Shown: positions 8,473 through 17,302, counted from the first letter of the stretch. The stretch is DNA of 64,000 nt from Streptomyces tendae (GCF_014650435.1 NZ_BMUY01000006.1:310001-374000); one strand, 5' to 3'. A program made the numbers and translations. Notes: generated from the letters alone by a model not told the origin.

Positions 8473-8552
8473 GGCGGGGGAGCTCCGTTCGGTCGAGGGA
8501 CACCGAGGAACTGGGAGAAACGGGTCGACGGGACGCGATGATGTCGACGAAA

Positions 8553-8567
8553 TATTGTCTACAGTAT
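8553..8567. promoter_or_regulatory. GntR/FadR-type operator in the panE-like / antiporter intergenic region
   Basis: TATTGTCTACAGTAT lies midway between the divergent PanE-like (start 8472) and antiporter (start 8692) genes. Its core GTCTACAGT recurs, inverted, as ACTGTAGAC upstream of the GntR gene at 11412, and a close relative flanks the second oxalate locus at 39414. The 219-base region holds no other gene. It probably contains both promoters, which I could not assign with confidence. Confidence 0.55.
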
Positions 8568-8691
8568 GGAGGTTGGGGCGGCAAGGCTTCGTGCAGCAGT
8601 AGTGGTGGTCCGTAGTCGGGTGTTCGGCTTCTGTAGTTGTCTGCTCAACAGTCTTCTCAAGCGCTTTCCGGATGCCTACGGTTGGGGACCC

Positions 8692-10053
8692 ATGAGTCCC
8701 CCCGTCGCACCCCCGGGCTGGAGCCGCTGGCTCGTTCCCCCGGCCGCTCTCTCGGTCCACCTCTCCATCGGCCAGGCATACGCCTGGTCCGTGTTCAAAC
8801 CGCCCCTGGAATCCGCGCTCGGCCTCAGCGGCACGCAGAGCGCGCTGCCCTTCCAGCTCGGCATCGTCATGCTCGGTCTCTCGGCCGCGTTCGGCGGCAC
8901 GCTCGTGGAACGGCACGGGCCCCGCTGGGCGATGACCGTCGCCCTGGTCTGCTTCTCCTCCGGCTTCCTGCTCTCCGCGCTCGGCGCGGCCGTGGAGCAG
9001 TACTGGCTGATCGTCCTCGGCTACGGCTTCGTCGGCGGGATCGGCCTCGGTATCGGCTACATCTCGCCCGTCTCGACGCTGATCAAGTGGTTCCCGGACC
9101 GGCCGGGCATGGCCACCGGCATCGCCATCATGGGCTTCGGCGGCGGCGCCCTCATCGCCTCGCCGTGGTCGGCGCAGATGCTGAAGTCCTTCGGCACCGA
9201 CAACTCGGGGATCGCCCTCGCCTTCCTCGTGCACGGACTGACGTACGCCGTCTTCATGCTCCTCGGCGTGCTGCTGGTGCGGGTGCCGAGGCCCAAGGAG
9301 CGGACGGACGGCCGGCCCGCCCCGCTCGAAGGCGTCCAGGTCTCGGCGCGTTCGGCCCTGCGCACCCCGCAGTTCTGGCTGCTGTGGCTCGTGCTCTGCA
9401 TGAACGTCACGGCCGGCATCGGCATCCTGGAGAAGGCCGCGCCGATGATCACGGACTTCTTCGCCGACACGTCCACGCCGGTGTCGGCGACCGCGGCCGC
9501 CGGTTTCGTGGCGCTGTTGTCGGCGGCCAACATGGCGGGCAGGATCGGCTGGTCCTCGACCTCCGACCTGATCGGACGCAAGAACATCTACCGCGTCTAT
9601 CTCGGCGTCGGCGCCCTGATGTACACCCTGATCGCGCTGTTCGGCGACTCCTCCAAGCCGCTGTTCGTCCTGTGCGCGCTGGTCGTCCTCTCCTTCTACG
9701 GCGGCGGCTTCGCCACGGCCCCGGCCTACCTCAAGGACCTCTTCGGCACCTACCAGGTCGGCGCGATCCACGGGCGGCTGCTCACCGCCTGGTCGCTGGC
9801 CGGTGTCCTCGGGCCGCTGATCGTGAACTGGATCGCCGACCACCAGGAGGAGGCGGGACGGCACGGCTCGGCCCTGTACGGCACCTCGTTCCTCATCATG
9901 ATCGGGCTGCTGGTCGTCGGCTTCGTCGCCAACGAACTCGTCCGGCCCGTCCACGCCCGGTACCACGAGCCCGCGACCACCGGGCCCGCGACCACCGACC
10001 CCGCGCCGAAGGAGGGCAACGATGTCACCCGACAGCAGCCAGAGTCCGCCTGA
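8692..10053 (+). CDS. OFA-family major facilitator, probable oxalate:formate antiporter
   Basis: 453 residues with about 12 hydrophobic segments. It is an OFA-family MFS protein: SIGQAYAWSVF near the N-terminus, WFPDRPGMATGIAIMGFGGGA in loop 4-5 (family signature), and a GRIGWSSTSDLIGRKN loop in the second half. OFA proteins exchange oxalate for formate in Oxalobacter and relatives. The ATG at 8692 begins the conserved part; an upstream in-frame ATG at 8566 would overlap the operator and add 42 unrelated residues. The gene is divergent from the formate dehydrogenase operon, and its last bases overlap the small gene at 10022. The location argues for oxalate import with formate export, or for formate uptake to feed the dehydrogenase. 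Confidence 0.88.
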   Translation: MSPPVAPPGWSRWLVPPAALSVHLSIGQAYAWSVFKPPLESALGLSGTQSALPFQLGIVMLGLSAAFGGTLVERHGPRWAMTVALVCFSSGFLLSALGAAVEQYWLIVLGYGFVGGIGLGIGYISPVSTLIKWFPDRPGMATGIAIMGFGGGALIASPWSAQMLKSFGTDNSGIALAFLVHGLTYAVFMLLGVLLVRVPRPKERTDGRPAPLEGVQVSARSALRTPQFWLLWLVLCMNVTAGIGILEKAAPMITDFFADTSTPVSATAAAGFVALLSAANMAGRIGWSSTSDLIGRKNIYRVYLGVGALMYTLIALFGDSSKPLFVLCALVVLSFYGGGFATAPAYLKDLFGTYQVGAIHGRLLTAWSLAGVLGPLIVNWIADHQEEAGRHGSALYGTSFLIMIGLLVVGFVANELVRPVHARYHEPATTGPATTDPAPKEGNDVTRQQPESA

Positions 10054-10174
10054 GGCGGCCGAGGTGCCCGACCGGCGGCCGCTGATCGCCTTCACCTGGC
10101 TCTGGGTCGGCGCGCCGCTCGCCTACGGGCTGTACGAACTCGTGCGCAAGGCGACCCAGCTCTTCACCGGGTAG
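10022..10174 (+). CDS. 50-residue MFS transporter small subunit
   Basis: Small ORF starting with ATG 10022 inside the end of the antiporter gene (32-base overlap, different frame). The product has a charged, Pro-rich N-terminus (MSPDSSQSPPEAAEVPDRRP) followed by one hydrophobic helix, about residues 21-38 (LIAFTWLWVGAPLAYGLY), and a basic tail. It matches a recognised family of tiny single-helix proteins encoded just after OFA antiporters in actinobacteria. The likely role is to assemble with or stabilise the antiporter in the membrane. The overlap implies translational coupling. The second antiporter (32775) has no such partner. Confidence 0.75.
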   Translation: MSPDSSQSPPEAAEVPDRRPLIAFTWLWVGAPLAYGLYELVRKATQLFTG

Positions 10175-10333
10175 GGCGGACACCGGCGAGCGGACCGCCC
10201 GGGCGCGACGGAGGATGCTGACCGAAGCCGACAAGCCGGGCGCCCGTTTCCTGTCGTATCACCTGCCGTCGTACCCGTCGGTCACTGATCACACTGGTGG
10301 ATCCCGTACCCCGAGGCAGCGAGGACTCCACCC

Positions 10334-11284
10334 ATGCACCACGGCTCCCGGATCACCGCCGTCGGCCACTACCAGCCCGCCCAGGTCCTCACCAACGAGG
10401 ACCTGGCGGGCATGGTCGACACCAGCGACGAGTGGATCAGGAGCCGGGTGGGTATTCGTTCGCGCCGGATCGCCGGACCCGACGAGCCGGTCGACGAGCT
10501 GGCCGGCCACGCCGCCGCGAAGGCGCTCGCGGCGGCCGGCCTGACCCCCGCCGACGTGGACCTGGTCGTGGTCGCCACCTCCACCGCGATCGACCGCTCC
10601 CCGAACACCGCCGCCCGCGTCGCGGCCCGCCTCGGCATCCCCGGCCCCGCAGCGCTGGACCTCAACGTCGTGTGCGCGGGCTTCACCCACGCGCTGGCCA
10701 CCGCCGACCACGCGGTACGGGCCGGTTCGTCGAGCCGGGCACTGGTCGTCGGCGCGGACAAGATGTCCGAGGTCGTCGACTGGACCGACCGGAGCACCTG
10801 CGTGCTGGTCGGCGACGGGGCGGGGGCCGCCGTCGTGGAGGGCTGCGCGCCGGGCGAGGAGGCGGGGATCGGCCCCGTGCTGTGGGGTTCGGTGCCCGAG
10901 ATGGGCAACGCGGTCCGCATCGAGGGCACGCCGCCGCGGTTCGCACAGGAGGGGCAGAGCGTCTACCGCTGGGCCACCACCCGGCTGCCCGCCATCGCGC
11001 GCCGGGCCTGCGAGCGGTCCGGCCTCGAACCCGCCGACCTGGCCGCGGTCGTCCTGCATCAGGCCAACCTGCGCATCATCGAACCCCTCGCCGCGAAGAT
11101 CGGCGCCGTCAACGCCGTGGTCGCCCGCGACGTCGTCGAGTCCGGGAACACCTCCGCGGCGAGCATCCCGCTGGCGCTCTCCAAGCTGGTGGAGCGGGGC
11201 GAGATCACCACCGGCGACCCGGTGCTCCTCTTCGGCTTCGGCGGCAACCTCTCCTACGCCGGACAGGTCGTCCGCTGCCCCTGA
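10334..11284 (+). CDS. 3-oxoacyl-ACP synthase III (FabH-like) family protein
   Basis: 316 residues of the KAS III family with a complete catalytic triad: C114 (NVVCAGF), H242 (LHQAN) and N272 (SGNTSAA). The family condenses an acyl-CoA primer with malonyl-ACP, or related reactions. The active-site cysteine context is VCAGF rather than the ACAGF of housekeeping FabH, and no acyl carrier protein or other fatty acid gene is nearby, so it is a stand-alone paralogue. It lies between the antiporter/small-subunit pair and the oxalate-linked GntR gene, all on the same strand. The preceding 159 bases (10175-10333) show no clear gene. Its actual acyl substrate cannot be told from sequence. Confidence 0.85.
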   Translation: MHHGSRITAVGHYQPAQVLTNEDLAGMVDTSDEWIRSRVGIRSRRIAGPDEPVDELAGHAAAKALAAAGLTPADVDLVVVATSTAIDRSPNTAARVAARLGIPGPAALDLNVVCAGFTHALATADHAVRAGSSSRALVVGADKMSEVVDWTDRSTCVLVGDGAGAAVVEGCAPGEEAGIGPVLWGSVPEMGNAVRIEGTPPRFAQEGQSVYRWATTRLPAIARRACERSGLEPADLAAVVLHQANLRIIEPLAAKIGAVNAVVARDVVESGNTSAASIPLALSKLVERGEITTGDPVLLFGFGGNLSYAGQVVRCP

Positions 11285-11346
11285 TGCGCCGGCCCCCTCG
11301 GTGTGACGTGGCCTACACCCCGGTCCCGGGCGAGAGCGCGCCGTAG

Positions 11347-11365
11347 ACTGTAGACGAAAGACAAT
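11347..11365. promoter_or_regulatory. GntR-type operator upstream of the regulator gene
   Basis: ACTGTAGAC, four bases, then GACAAT; read on the other strand this is ATTGTC and GTCTACAGT, the same elements as in the site at 8553-8567. It lies 47 bases before the regulator start, where autoregulation would be expected. Confidence 0.5.
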
Positions 11366-11411
11366 CAATACTTCGCGTACTGGTTGTGTTCCGGTCGTCG
11401 AGGGGGGACCG

Positions 11412-12089
11412 ATGTTGTCCGCAGGACTGCCGCAGGGCGCGGTGCCCAGACTCGAACGGCCCGGCCCGCTGCGGGACCGTGTCTACGAGGCGCTGCTCGA
11501 ACTCATCACCACGCGGGCCCTGCGCCCCGGCCAGCACCTCGTCGAGAGCGAACTGGCCGGTCATCTCGGGGTGTCGAGGCAGCCGGTGCGCGAGGCGCTG
11601 CAGCGGCTCAACACCGAGGGCTGGGTCGATCTGCGCCCCGCGCAGGGCGCCTTCGTGCACGAGCCGACGGAGGAGGAGGCGGACCAGCTCCTGACGGTGC
11701 GTACGCTCCTGGAGGCCGAGGCGGCCCGGCTCGCCGCGGCCAACGCCTCCTCGGCCGGCATCGCCGCGCTGGAGGAGCTGTGCGAGGAGGGGGAGCGGGC
11801 CGTCGCCGCCGAGGACGTGGACGCCACCGTCGCCGTCAACGCCCGCTTCCACGGCAAGGTCATGGAGCTGGCGGGCAACGCCGTCCTGGCCGAACTCGCC
11901 GCGCAGGTCGACCGGAGGGTGCGCTGGTACTACACGCCGGTCGCCCGGCAGCGCGGCCGCCAGTCCTGGATCGAGCACCGCAAGCTGATCGCGGCCATCA
12001 CCGAACGGGACGAGCAGGCGGCGACCCGGCTGATGCGCGAGCACACGGAGCACACCCGCCGCTCCTACCACGCGCGCGGAGAGTCCTGA
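11412..12089 (+). CDS. GntR-family regulator (FCD/FadR subfamily), probable oxalate regulator
   Basis: 225 residues. The N-terminal winged helix (about 15-75) contains the typical LVESELAGHLGVSRQPVREALQ run and LRPAQGAFV wing. From about residue 90 the FCD effector domain follows, with the acidic and histidine metal-site residues expected for carboxylate-binding members (ARFHGKVMELAGN, HRKLIAAI and EHTEHTRRSYH). Such domains bind small organic acids or acyl-CoAs. It is preceded by a putative operator whose core also occurs in the panE/antiporter promoter region and resembles a site between the oxalyl-CoA decarboxylase and sucC genes. I infer autoregulation and control of both oxalate blocks. 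The effector (oxalate, oxalyl-CoA or formate) is not known. Confidence 0.88.
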   Translation: MLSAGLPQGAVPRLERPGPLRDRVYEALLELITTRALRPGQHLVESELAGHLGVSRQPVREALQRLNTEGWVDLRPAQGAFVHEPTEEEADQLLTVRTLLEAEAARLAAANASSAGIAALEELCEEGERAVAAEDVDATVAVNARFHGKVMELAGNAVLAELAAQVDRRVRWYYTPVARQRGRQSWIEHRKLIAAITERDEQAATRLMREHTEHTRRSYHARGES

Positions 12090-12135
12090 AAGCACAGCGC
12101 CCGAGGTCAGAGCCCGTTCACAGGGCGTTCACAGG

Positions 12136-12159
12136 CCGCCCGGCCATCGTGCCGGGCGG
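12136..12159 (+). terminator. hairpin after the GntR gene
   Basis: Nine-base-pair GC stem (12136-12144 with 12151-12159) and a six-base loop, 47 bases after the regulator stop. There is no U tract. It separates the oxalate block from the ROK/ABC block. Confidence 0.5.
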
Positions 12160-12297
12160 GCTCGTCGTGTTCGGGGGCGTCGGACGCCGCGCCGTTCTTT
12201 GTCCACTCAGAGGAGAAAGTTCGCAGCAATTCATGCGTGACTTCTTCCCACACCCGGCGCCCGCTGCTACGTTCCCTCCGAAAGCACGCCACGACAG

Positions 12298-12311
12298 CAC
12301 GTCACGACGTG
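12298..12311. promoter_or_regulatory. palindrome upstream of the ROK regulator gene
   Basis: CACGTC and GACGTG arms with a two-base spacer, 47 bases before the ROK start codon. This is a possible autoregulatory operator; no other copy was noticed in the window. Confidence 0.35.
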
Positions 12312-12357
12312 GCCGGAAACCGGCGGACTCAAGGCCGATTGAGGCGGGGAGGGGCTC

Positions 12358-13548
12358 GTGAGACGCATGACCGCACGACCCGCTAACGCCCACCAAGCGC
12401 GACTGCTCCAGCTGTTGCGCGACGGCGGGCCCAACTCCCGCGCCCAGCTGGGGGACCAGGTCGACCTCTCCAGGTCCAAGCTGGCCGTCGAGGTGGACCG
12501 GCTGCTGGAGACCGGTCTCGTCGTGGCCGACGGACTCGCCGCCTCGCGCGGCGGGCGCCGCAGCCACAACGTCCGCCTCAACCCCGAACTGCGCTTCCTC
12601 GGCGTCGACATCGGCGCGACCTCGGTCGACGTCGCCGTCACCAACGCCGAACTGGAGATCCTCGGGCACATCAACCAGCCCATGGACGTGCGCGAGGGCC
12701 CGGTCGCGGTCTTCGAGCAGGTGCTGTCCATGGCCGCCAAGCTGCGCGCCTCCGGGCTCGCGGAGGGCTTCGACGGCGCCGGCATCGGCGTCCCGGGGCC
12801 GGTCCGCTTCCCCGAGGGCGTGCCGGTGGCTCCGCCGATCATGCCGGGCTGGGACGGCTTCCCCGTCCGGGAGGCGCTCAGCCAGGAACTCGGCTGCCCG
12901 GTCATGGTCGACAACGACGTGAACCTGATGGCGCTGGGCGAGCAGCACGCGGGCGTCGCCCGCACCCAGCACGACTTCCTCGTCGTCAAGATCGGTACCG
13001 GCATCGGCTGCGGCATCGTCGTCGGCGGGGAGGTCTACCGCGGTACGACCGGCAGCGCGGGCGACATCGGGCACATCCAGGCCGTGCCCGAGGGCCGCCA
13101 GTGCGCCTGCGGCAACCGGGGCTGCCTGGAGGCCCACTTCAGCGGCGCGGCCCTGGCCCGCGACGCCACGGAGGCCGCCCAGCAGGGCCAGTCGGCCGAG
13201 CTCGCGAACCGGCTGGAGGCGAACGGGGGCCTCAGCGCCGCCGACGTCGCCGCCGCGGCCGCCGCGGGCGACGCCACCGCACTGGACCTGATCAGGGAGG
13301 GCGGCCGCAGCACCGGCCAGGTCATCGCCGGCCTGGTCAGCTTCTTCAACCCGGGCCTGGTGGTGATCGGCGGCGGGGTGACCGGCCTCGGCCACAACCT
13401 GCTCGCCGCGATCCGCACCCAGGTCTACCGCCAGTCGCTGCCCCTGGCGACCGGCAACCTGCCCATCGTCCTCGGGGAGCTGGGACCCACCGCCGGAGTC
13501 ATCGGCGCGGCCCGGCTGATCAGCGACCACCTGTTCTCACCCGCGTAG
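12358..13548 (+). CDS. ROK-family transcriptional regulator
   Basis: 396 residues. An N-terminal MarR-like winged helix (about 10-75; HQARLLQLLRDGGPNSRAQLG) precedes a ROK sugar-kinase-fold domain. The phosphate-binding segment VDIGATSVDVAV is at about 81, and the zinc motif CACGNRGCLEAH is present. Such proteins repress sugar uptake genes and respond to a sugar or sugar phosphate. GTG 12358 was taken as start; ATG 12367 three codons later is equally possible, since a GGGGAGGGG sequence serves either. The gene precedes, on the same strand, a ribose-type ABC transporter and sugar-modifying enzymes, which it probably controls. The N-terminal helix-turn-helix argues against a plain glucokinase. 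Confidence 0.9.
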   Translation: MRRMTARPANAHQARLLQLLRDGGPNSRAQLGDQVDLSRSKLAVEVDRLLETGLVVADGLAASRGGRRSHNVRLNPELRFLGVDIGATSVDVAVTNAELEILGHINQPMDVREGPVAVFEQVLSMAAKLRASGLAEGFDGAGIGVPGPVRFPEGVPVAPPIMPGWDGFPVREALSQELGCPVMVDNDVNLMALGEQHAGVARTQHDFLVVKIGTGIGCGIVVGGEVYRGTTGSAGDIGHIQAVPEGRQCACGNRGCLEAHFSGAALARDATEAAQQGQSAELANRLEANGGLSAADVAAAAAAGDATALDLIREGGRSTGQVIAGLVSFFNPGLVVIGGGVTGLGHNLLAAIRTQVYRQSLPLATGNLPIVLGELGPTAGVIGAARLISDHLFSPA

Positions 13549-13613
13549 TCACCGTTCGGTTCCCGAGCCCCACCCAGCACAGCGCTCTGCTCAGCTCTGC
13601 CCTGCTCCGTACC

Positions 13614-13659
13614 GCCACGTCCTGTTCTGCCACATCCTGTTTCCGCCACGCCCTGCTCT
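13614..13659 (+). repeat. three imperfect 15-16 bp tandem repeats in a pyrimidine-rich leader
   Basis: GCCACGTCCTGTTCT, GCCACATCCTGTTTCC and GCCACGCCCTGCTCT follow one another, inside a C/T-rich tract running from about 13563 to 13670. This tract occupies the space between the ROK stop and the ATP-binding protein start at 13705. No protein-coding sense is evident. Confidence 0.55.
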
Positions 13660-13704
13660 GCTCTGCCCTGACACCGGCCCGCACGCCCGCCGAGGGGACC
13701 TCAC

Positions 13705-15222
13705 ATGGCACCAGAACCACCGCTGCTCAGCATGTCCGGCATCACCAAGTCGTTCCCCGGAGTCCGGGCCCTCGACGGCGTCGACCTCGACGTCCAGGCC
13801 GGCGAGGTGCACTGCCTCCTCGGCCAGAACGGCGCCGGGAAGTCCACCCTCATCAAGGTGCTGGCCGGCGCCCACCAGCCCGACACCGGAACCATCCGCT
13901 GGCGCGGCGAGGAGGTCACCCTGCGCTCGCCCATCGCGGCCATGCGCCTGGGCATCGCCACCATCTACCAGGAACTCGACCTGGTCGAGCACCTGTCGGT
14001 GGCCGAGAACGTCCACCTCGGACACGAGCCGACCGCCGCCGGCTTCGTCGTCCGGGGCAAGGCGGCCAAGGCGTCGACGGCCGCGCTGCTCAAGCGGCTC
14101 GGGCACCCCGAGGTCGACCCGGGGCGGCTGGTCGGCGACCTGTCGGCGGCCCAGCAGCAGATCGTGTCGATGGCACGGGCGCTGTCCCACGACGTACGGC
14201 TGATCGTGATGGACGAGCCGTCCGCCGCGCTCGACCCGGACGAGGTCGACCACCTCTTCCGCATCGTCGCCGACCTCACCGCCGACGGAGTCGCCGTCGT
14301 CTACATCTCGCACCGCCTGGAGGAGATCCGCCGCATCGGCGACCGGGTCACCGTCCTCAAGGACGGCCGCGCGGTGGCCCGCGGTCTGCCCGCCGAGTCC
14401 ACGCCCACCCGCGACGTGGTGGCGCTGATGACGGGACGCAACGTCGAGTACGTCTTCCCGGAACGGCCCACCGCACCCCCCGCGGCCGAACCCGTGCTCA
14501 GCGTCCGGGGACTGGCCCGCCACGGCGAGTTCGCCCCGCTCGACCTGGAGGTGCGCCCCGGCGAGATCGTCGGCCTCGCCGGGCTCGTCGGCTCCGGCCG
14601 CTCCGAGATCCTCGAGACGGTCTACGGCGCCCGCAAGGCGAGCGCCGGCCAGGTCCTCGTCGACGGGCGCCCGCTCCGGCCGGGCAGCGTGCGCGCCGCC
14701 GTGCGCGCCGGACTCGGACTCGCCCCCGAGGAACGCAAGGCCCAGGCCCTGCTGATGCTGGAGTCCGTCACCCGCAACGTGTCGGTCTCCGCCATGTCCC
14801 GCTTCTCGCGCGGCGGCTGGATCGACCGCGGCGCCGAACTCGGCGCGGCCCGCAAGGCCACCCGGGAACTGTCGCTGCGGCCCGACAACCCGTCCGTGCC
14901 CGTGCGCACCCTGTCCGGCGGCAACCAGCAGAAGGCGGTGCTCGCCCGCTGGCTGCTGCGCGGCTGCCGGGTCCTGCTGCTCGACGAACCCACCCGCGGC
15001 GTCGACGTCGGCGCCCGCGCCGAGCTGTACGCCGTCATCCGGCGGCTGGCCGACGAGGGCCTGGCCGTACTGCTGGTCTCCAGCGAGGTGCCCGAGGTAC
15101 TGGGTCTCGCCGACCGCGTACTGGTACTGCGCGAGGGCCGCGTCGTGCACGAGGCCCCCGCCCGCGAACTCGACGAACCCCGCGTACTCGACCTCGTGAT
15201 GGAAGGAAGTCCGGCGTCATGA
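13705..15222 (+). CDS. sugar ABC transporter, double ATP-binding protein (RbsA type)
   Basis: 505 residues with two ATP-binding cassettes in tandem, the arrangement of ribose/xylose/inositol-type importers. The first half has Walker A GQNGAGKS (40-47), a signature in altered form LSAAQQQ, and Walker B LIVMDEPSAALD. The second half lacks a normal Walker A (GLVGSGRSE) but has an intact signature LSGGNQQK and LLLDEPTRGVD, as is usual for this family. The ATG at 13705 follows GAGGGGACC. Its stop overlaps the permease start (ATGA, 15219-15222). Together with the permease and lipoprotein it forms one importer, probably controlled by the ROK protein upstream. Substrate is likely a monosaccharide or cyclitol. 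Confidence 0.93.
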   Translation: MAPEPPLLSMSGITKSFPGVRALDGVDLDVQAGEVHCLLGQNGAGKSTLIKVLAGAHQPDTGTIRWRGEEVTLRSPIAAMRLGIATIYQELDLVEHLSVAENVHLGHEPTAAGFVVRGKAAKASTAALLKRLGHPEVDPGRLVGDLSAAQQQIVSMARALSHDVRLIVMDEPSAALDPDEVDHLFRIVADLTADGVAVVYISHRLEEIRRIGDRVTVLKDGRAVARGLPAESTPTRDVVALMTGRNVEYVFPERPTAPPAAEPVLSVRGLARHGEFAPLDLEVRPGEIVGLAGLVGSGRSEILETVYGARKASAGQVLVDGRPLRPGSVRAAVRAGLGLAPEERKAQALLMLESVTRNVSVSAMSRFSRGGWIDRGAELGAARKATRELSLRPDNPSVPVRTLSGGNQQKAVLARWLLRGCRVLLLDEPTRGVDVGARAELYAVIRRLADEGLAVLLVSSEVPEVLGLADRVLVLREGRVVHEAPARELDEPRVLDLVMEGSPAS

Positions 15223-16238
15223 CGCAGCACGTGTCCCCGCCGCGGGACGGCACCGGCAAGGCGGCACCCCTGGACGGTCCGCCCGCCTGGCGGGTCCGGT
15301 TGGGCCGCGCCGACGTCCGCACCCTCACCCTGCTCGGCGTGCTCGCCGTACTGGTCCTCATCGGCGGCATCACCCAGCCCGACTCGTTCCTCGACACCCA
15401 CAACCTCCAACTGGTGCTCACCCAGGCGTCCGTGATCGGCGTCGTGACCGTCGGCATGACCTTCGTCATCGTCTCGGGCGGCATCGACCTGTCGGTCGGC
15501 GCCATCGTCGCCCTCTCCTCGGTGTGGGCGACCACGGTGGCCACCCAGGAGTACGGCTTCGCCGGGATCCTCTTCACGGCGATCGTGGTCGGCGTCGGCT
15601 GCGGCCTGGTCAACGGCCTGCTCATCTCCTTCGGCGGGATGGTCCCCTTCATCGCCACCCTCGCGATGCTGGCCTCGGCGCGTGGACTCGCGCTCCAGAT
15701 CACCGACGGCCGCACCCAGGTCGTCACCGTCCCGAGCGTCCTCGACCTCGCCGAGCGCGACTCGTACGTGCTCGGCATACCGCCGCTGGTCCTGGTCTTC
15801 GCGGCCGTCACCGTCGTCGGCTGGCTGGTCCTGAACCGGACCACCTTCGGCCGCCGCACCGTCGCCGTCGGCGGCAACGCCGAGGCCGCCCGGCTGGCCG
15901 GCATCGACGTCCGGCGCCAGCGGCTCTACCTCTACCTGCTGTCCGGGCTGTGCTGCGGCATCGCCGCCTTCCTGCTGATCGCCCTCGCCGGCTCCGGCCA
16001 GAACACCAACGGCAACCTCTACGAACTCGACGCCATCGCCGCCGCGATCATCGGCGGCACCCTGCTGACCGGCGGCCGGGGCCACATCATCGGCTCCGTG
16101 CTGGGCGTCCTGATCTTCACCACGATCACCAACATCTTCGCCCTGAACAACCTGCAGACCGACGTGCAGCAGATCGCCAAGGGCGCGATCATCGTCGCCG
16201 CCGTGCTGGTCCAGCGCCGTACCGCAAGCACGCATTGA
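15219..16238 (+). CDS. sugar ABC transporter permease (RbsC type)
   Basis: 339 residues, hydrophobic throughout with roughly ten membrane segments after a hydrophilic N-terminal stretch of about 35 residues. The BPD_transp_2 hallmark SGGIDLSVGAIVAL is present, as are NGLLISFGGMVPFIATLAML and VGGNAEAARLAGIDV, typical of ribose-type permeases. The start ATG overlaps the ATP-binding protein stop by four bases. One permease gene implies a homodimer. Confidence 0.93.
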   Translation: MTQHVSPPRDGTGKAAPLDGPPAWRVRLGRADVRTLTLLGVLAVLVLIGGITQPDSFLDTHNLQLVLTQASVIGVVTVGMTFVIVSGGIDLSVGAIVALSSVWATTVATQEYGFAGILFTAIVVGVGCGLVNGLLISFGGMVPFIATLAMLASARGLALQITDGRTQVVTVPSVLDLAERDSYVLGIPPLVLVFAAVTVVGWLVLNRTTFGRRTVAVGGNAEAARLAGIDVRRQRLYLYLLSGLCCGIAAFLLIALAGSGQNTNGNLYELDAIAAAIIGGTLLTGGRGHIIGSVLGVLIFTTITNIFALNNLQTDVQQIAKGAIIVAAVLVQRRTASTH

Positions 16239-16255
16239 GGAAAGGGTTCACCGTC

Positions 16256-17302
16256 ATGACGAAGCTCACGAGTCGCAGAGGGCTGCTCTTCGGAGCCGCC
16301 GCCGTGTCCGCCGGTGCCGTCCTCACGGGGTGCACCAGCAACGACCCCGACGACGGCGACGACAAGGCCGCCGCGGACACCCAGCCGGCCGCCGACGACA
16401 AGCCCGGCAAGCCGGTCACCATCGGCTACGCCGGCCCGCAGGCCGACCACGGCTGGCTCAACGCCGTCAACGACCAGGCCAAGAAGCGCGCCGAGAAGTA
16501 CTCCGAGATCACCATGGAGATCACCGAGGGCTCCAACGACACCGCGCAGCAGATCGGCCAGATCGAGACCCTCATCAACAAGAAGGTCGACGTCCTGGTC
16601 ATCCTGCCGGCCGACGGCAAGGCCCTCACCCAGGTCGGCCTGAAGGCGATGCGGGCCGGCATCCCCGTCATCAACCTGGACCGCATCTTCAACAGCCCCC
16701 AGGCCTACCGCTGCTGGGTCGGCGGCGACAACTACGGCATGGGCCTCAACGCCGCCCACTACATCGGCGAGAAGCTCAAGGACAAGCCGAACGCCAAGGT
16801 CATCGAGCTGGCCGGCATCGACAACCTGGAACTGACCCAGCAGCGCACCCAGGGCTTCGACGACGGACTGAAGAACTACCCGAACATCAAGAAGGTGGCC
16901 CGACAGGCCGCCGAGTTCACCGTCGAGTCCGGCCAGTCCAAGATGGCCCAGCTGCTCCAGGCCCAGTCGGACTTCGACGCCCTGTGGAACCACGACGACG
17001 ACCAGGGCGTGGGCGCCCTGCGCGCCATCGAGCAGGCCGGACGCGACGACTTCCTGATGGTCGGCGGCGCGGGCGCGCTCTCCGCCTTCCAGGCCATCAA
17101 GGCCGACAGCGGCGTCCTGAAGGCGACGGTGCTCTACCCGCCGACCATGGCCGCCTCCGCGATCGACCTGGCCCGCGCCCTCGGCCAGGGCAAGGGCGTC
17201 AGCGGCCTCGCCGAGTTCGAGATCCCCTCGACCGTCACCTGCTACTCGGCCGTCGTCGACAAGGACAACGTCGACCAGTACATGTCCACCGGCTTCAAGT
17301 GA
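16256..17302 (+). CDS. sugar-binding lipoprotein of the ABC importer
   Basis: 348 residues of the Peripla_BP_4 (RbsB-like) family. The N-terminus combines a twin-arginine pair (TSRRGLLFG) with a lipobox LTGC, giving lipidated C26, so it may be exported folded by Tat and anchored on the outer face of the membrane. An acidic linker (about 27-55) precedes the binding domain, which starts VTIGYAGPQADHGWLNAV. The motif VLVILPADGKALTQVG and VGGDNYGMGLNAAHYI are typical of ribose/galactose-type binding proteins. It follows the permease after 17 bases and completes the importer. Confidence 0.92.
   Translation: MTKLTSRRGLLFGAAAVSAGAVLTGCTSNDPDDGDDKAAADTQPAADDKPGKPVTIGYAGPQADHGWLNAVNDQAKKRAEKYSEITMEITEGSNDTAQQIGQIETLINKKVDVLVILPADGKALTQVGLKAMRAGIPVINLDRIFNSPQAYRCWVGGDNYGMGLNAAHYIGEKLKDKPNAKVIELAGIDNLELTQQRTQGFDDGLKNYPNIKKVARQAAEFTVESGQSKMAQLLQAQSDFDALWNHDDDQGVGALRAIEQAGRDDFLMVGGAGALSAFQAIKADSGVLKATVLYPPTMAASAIDLARALGQGKGVSGLAEFEIPSTVTCYSAVVDKDNVDQYMSTGFK

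Noticed and set aside
8566..8691. Longer N-terminus of the first antiporter
   Set aside because: The extra 42 residues start within the proposed operator, lack a ribosome site and do not resemble the family; the ATG at 8692 fits better.
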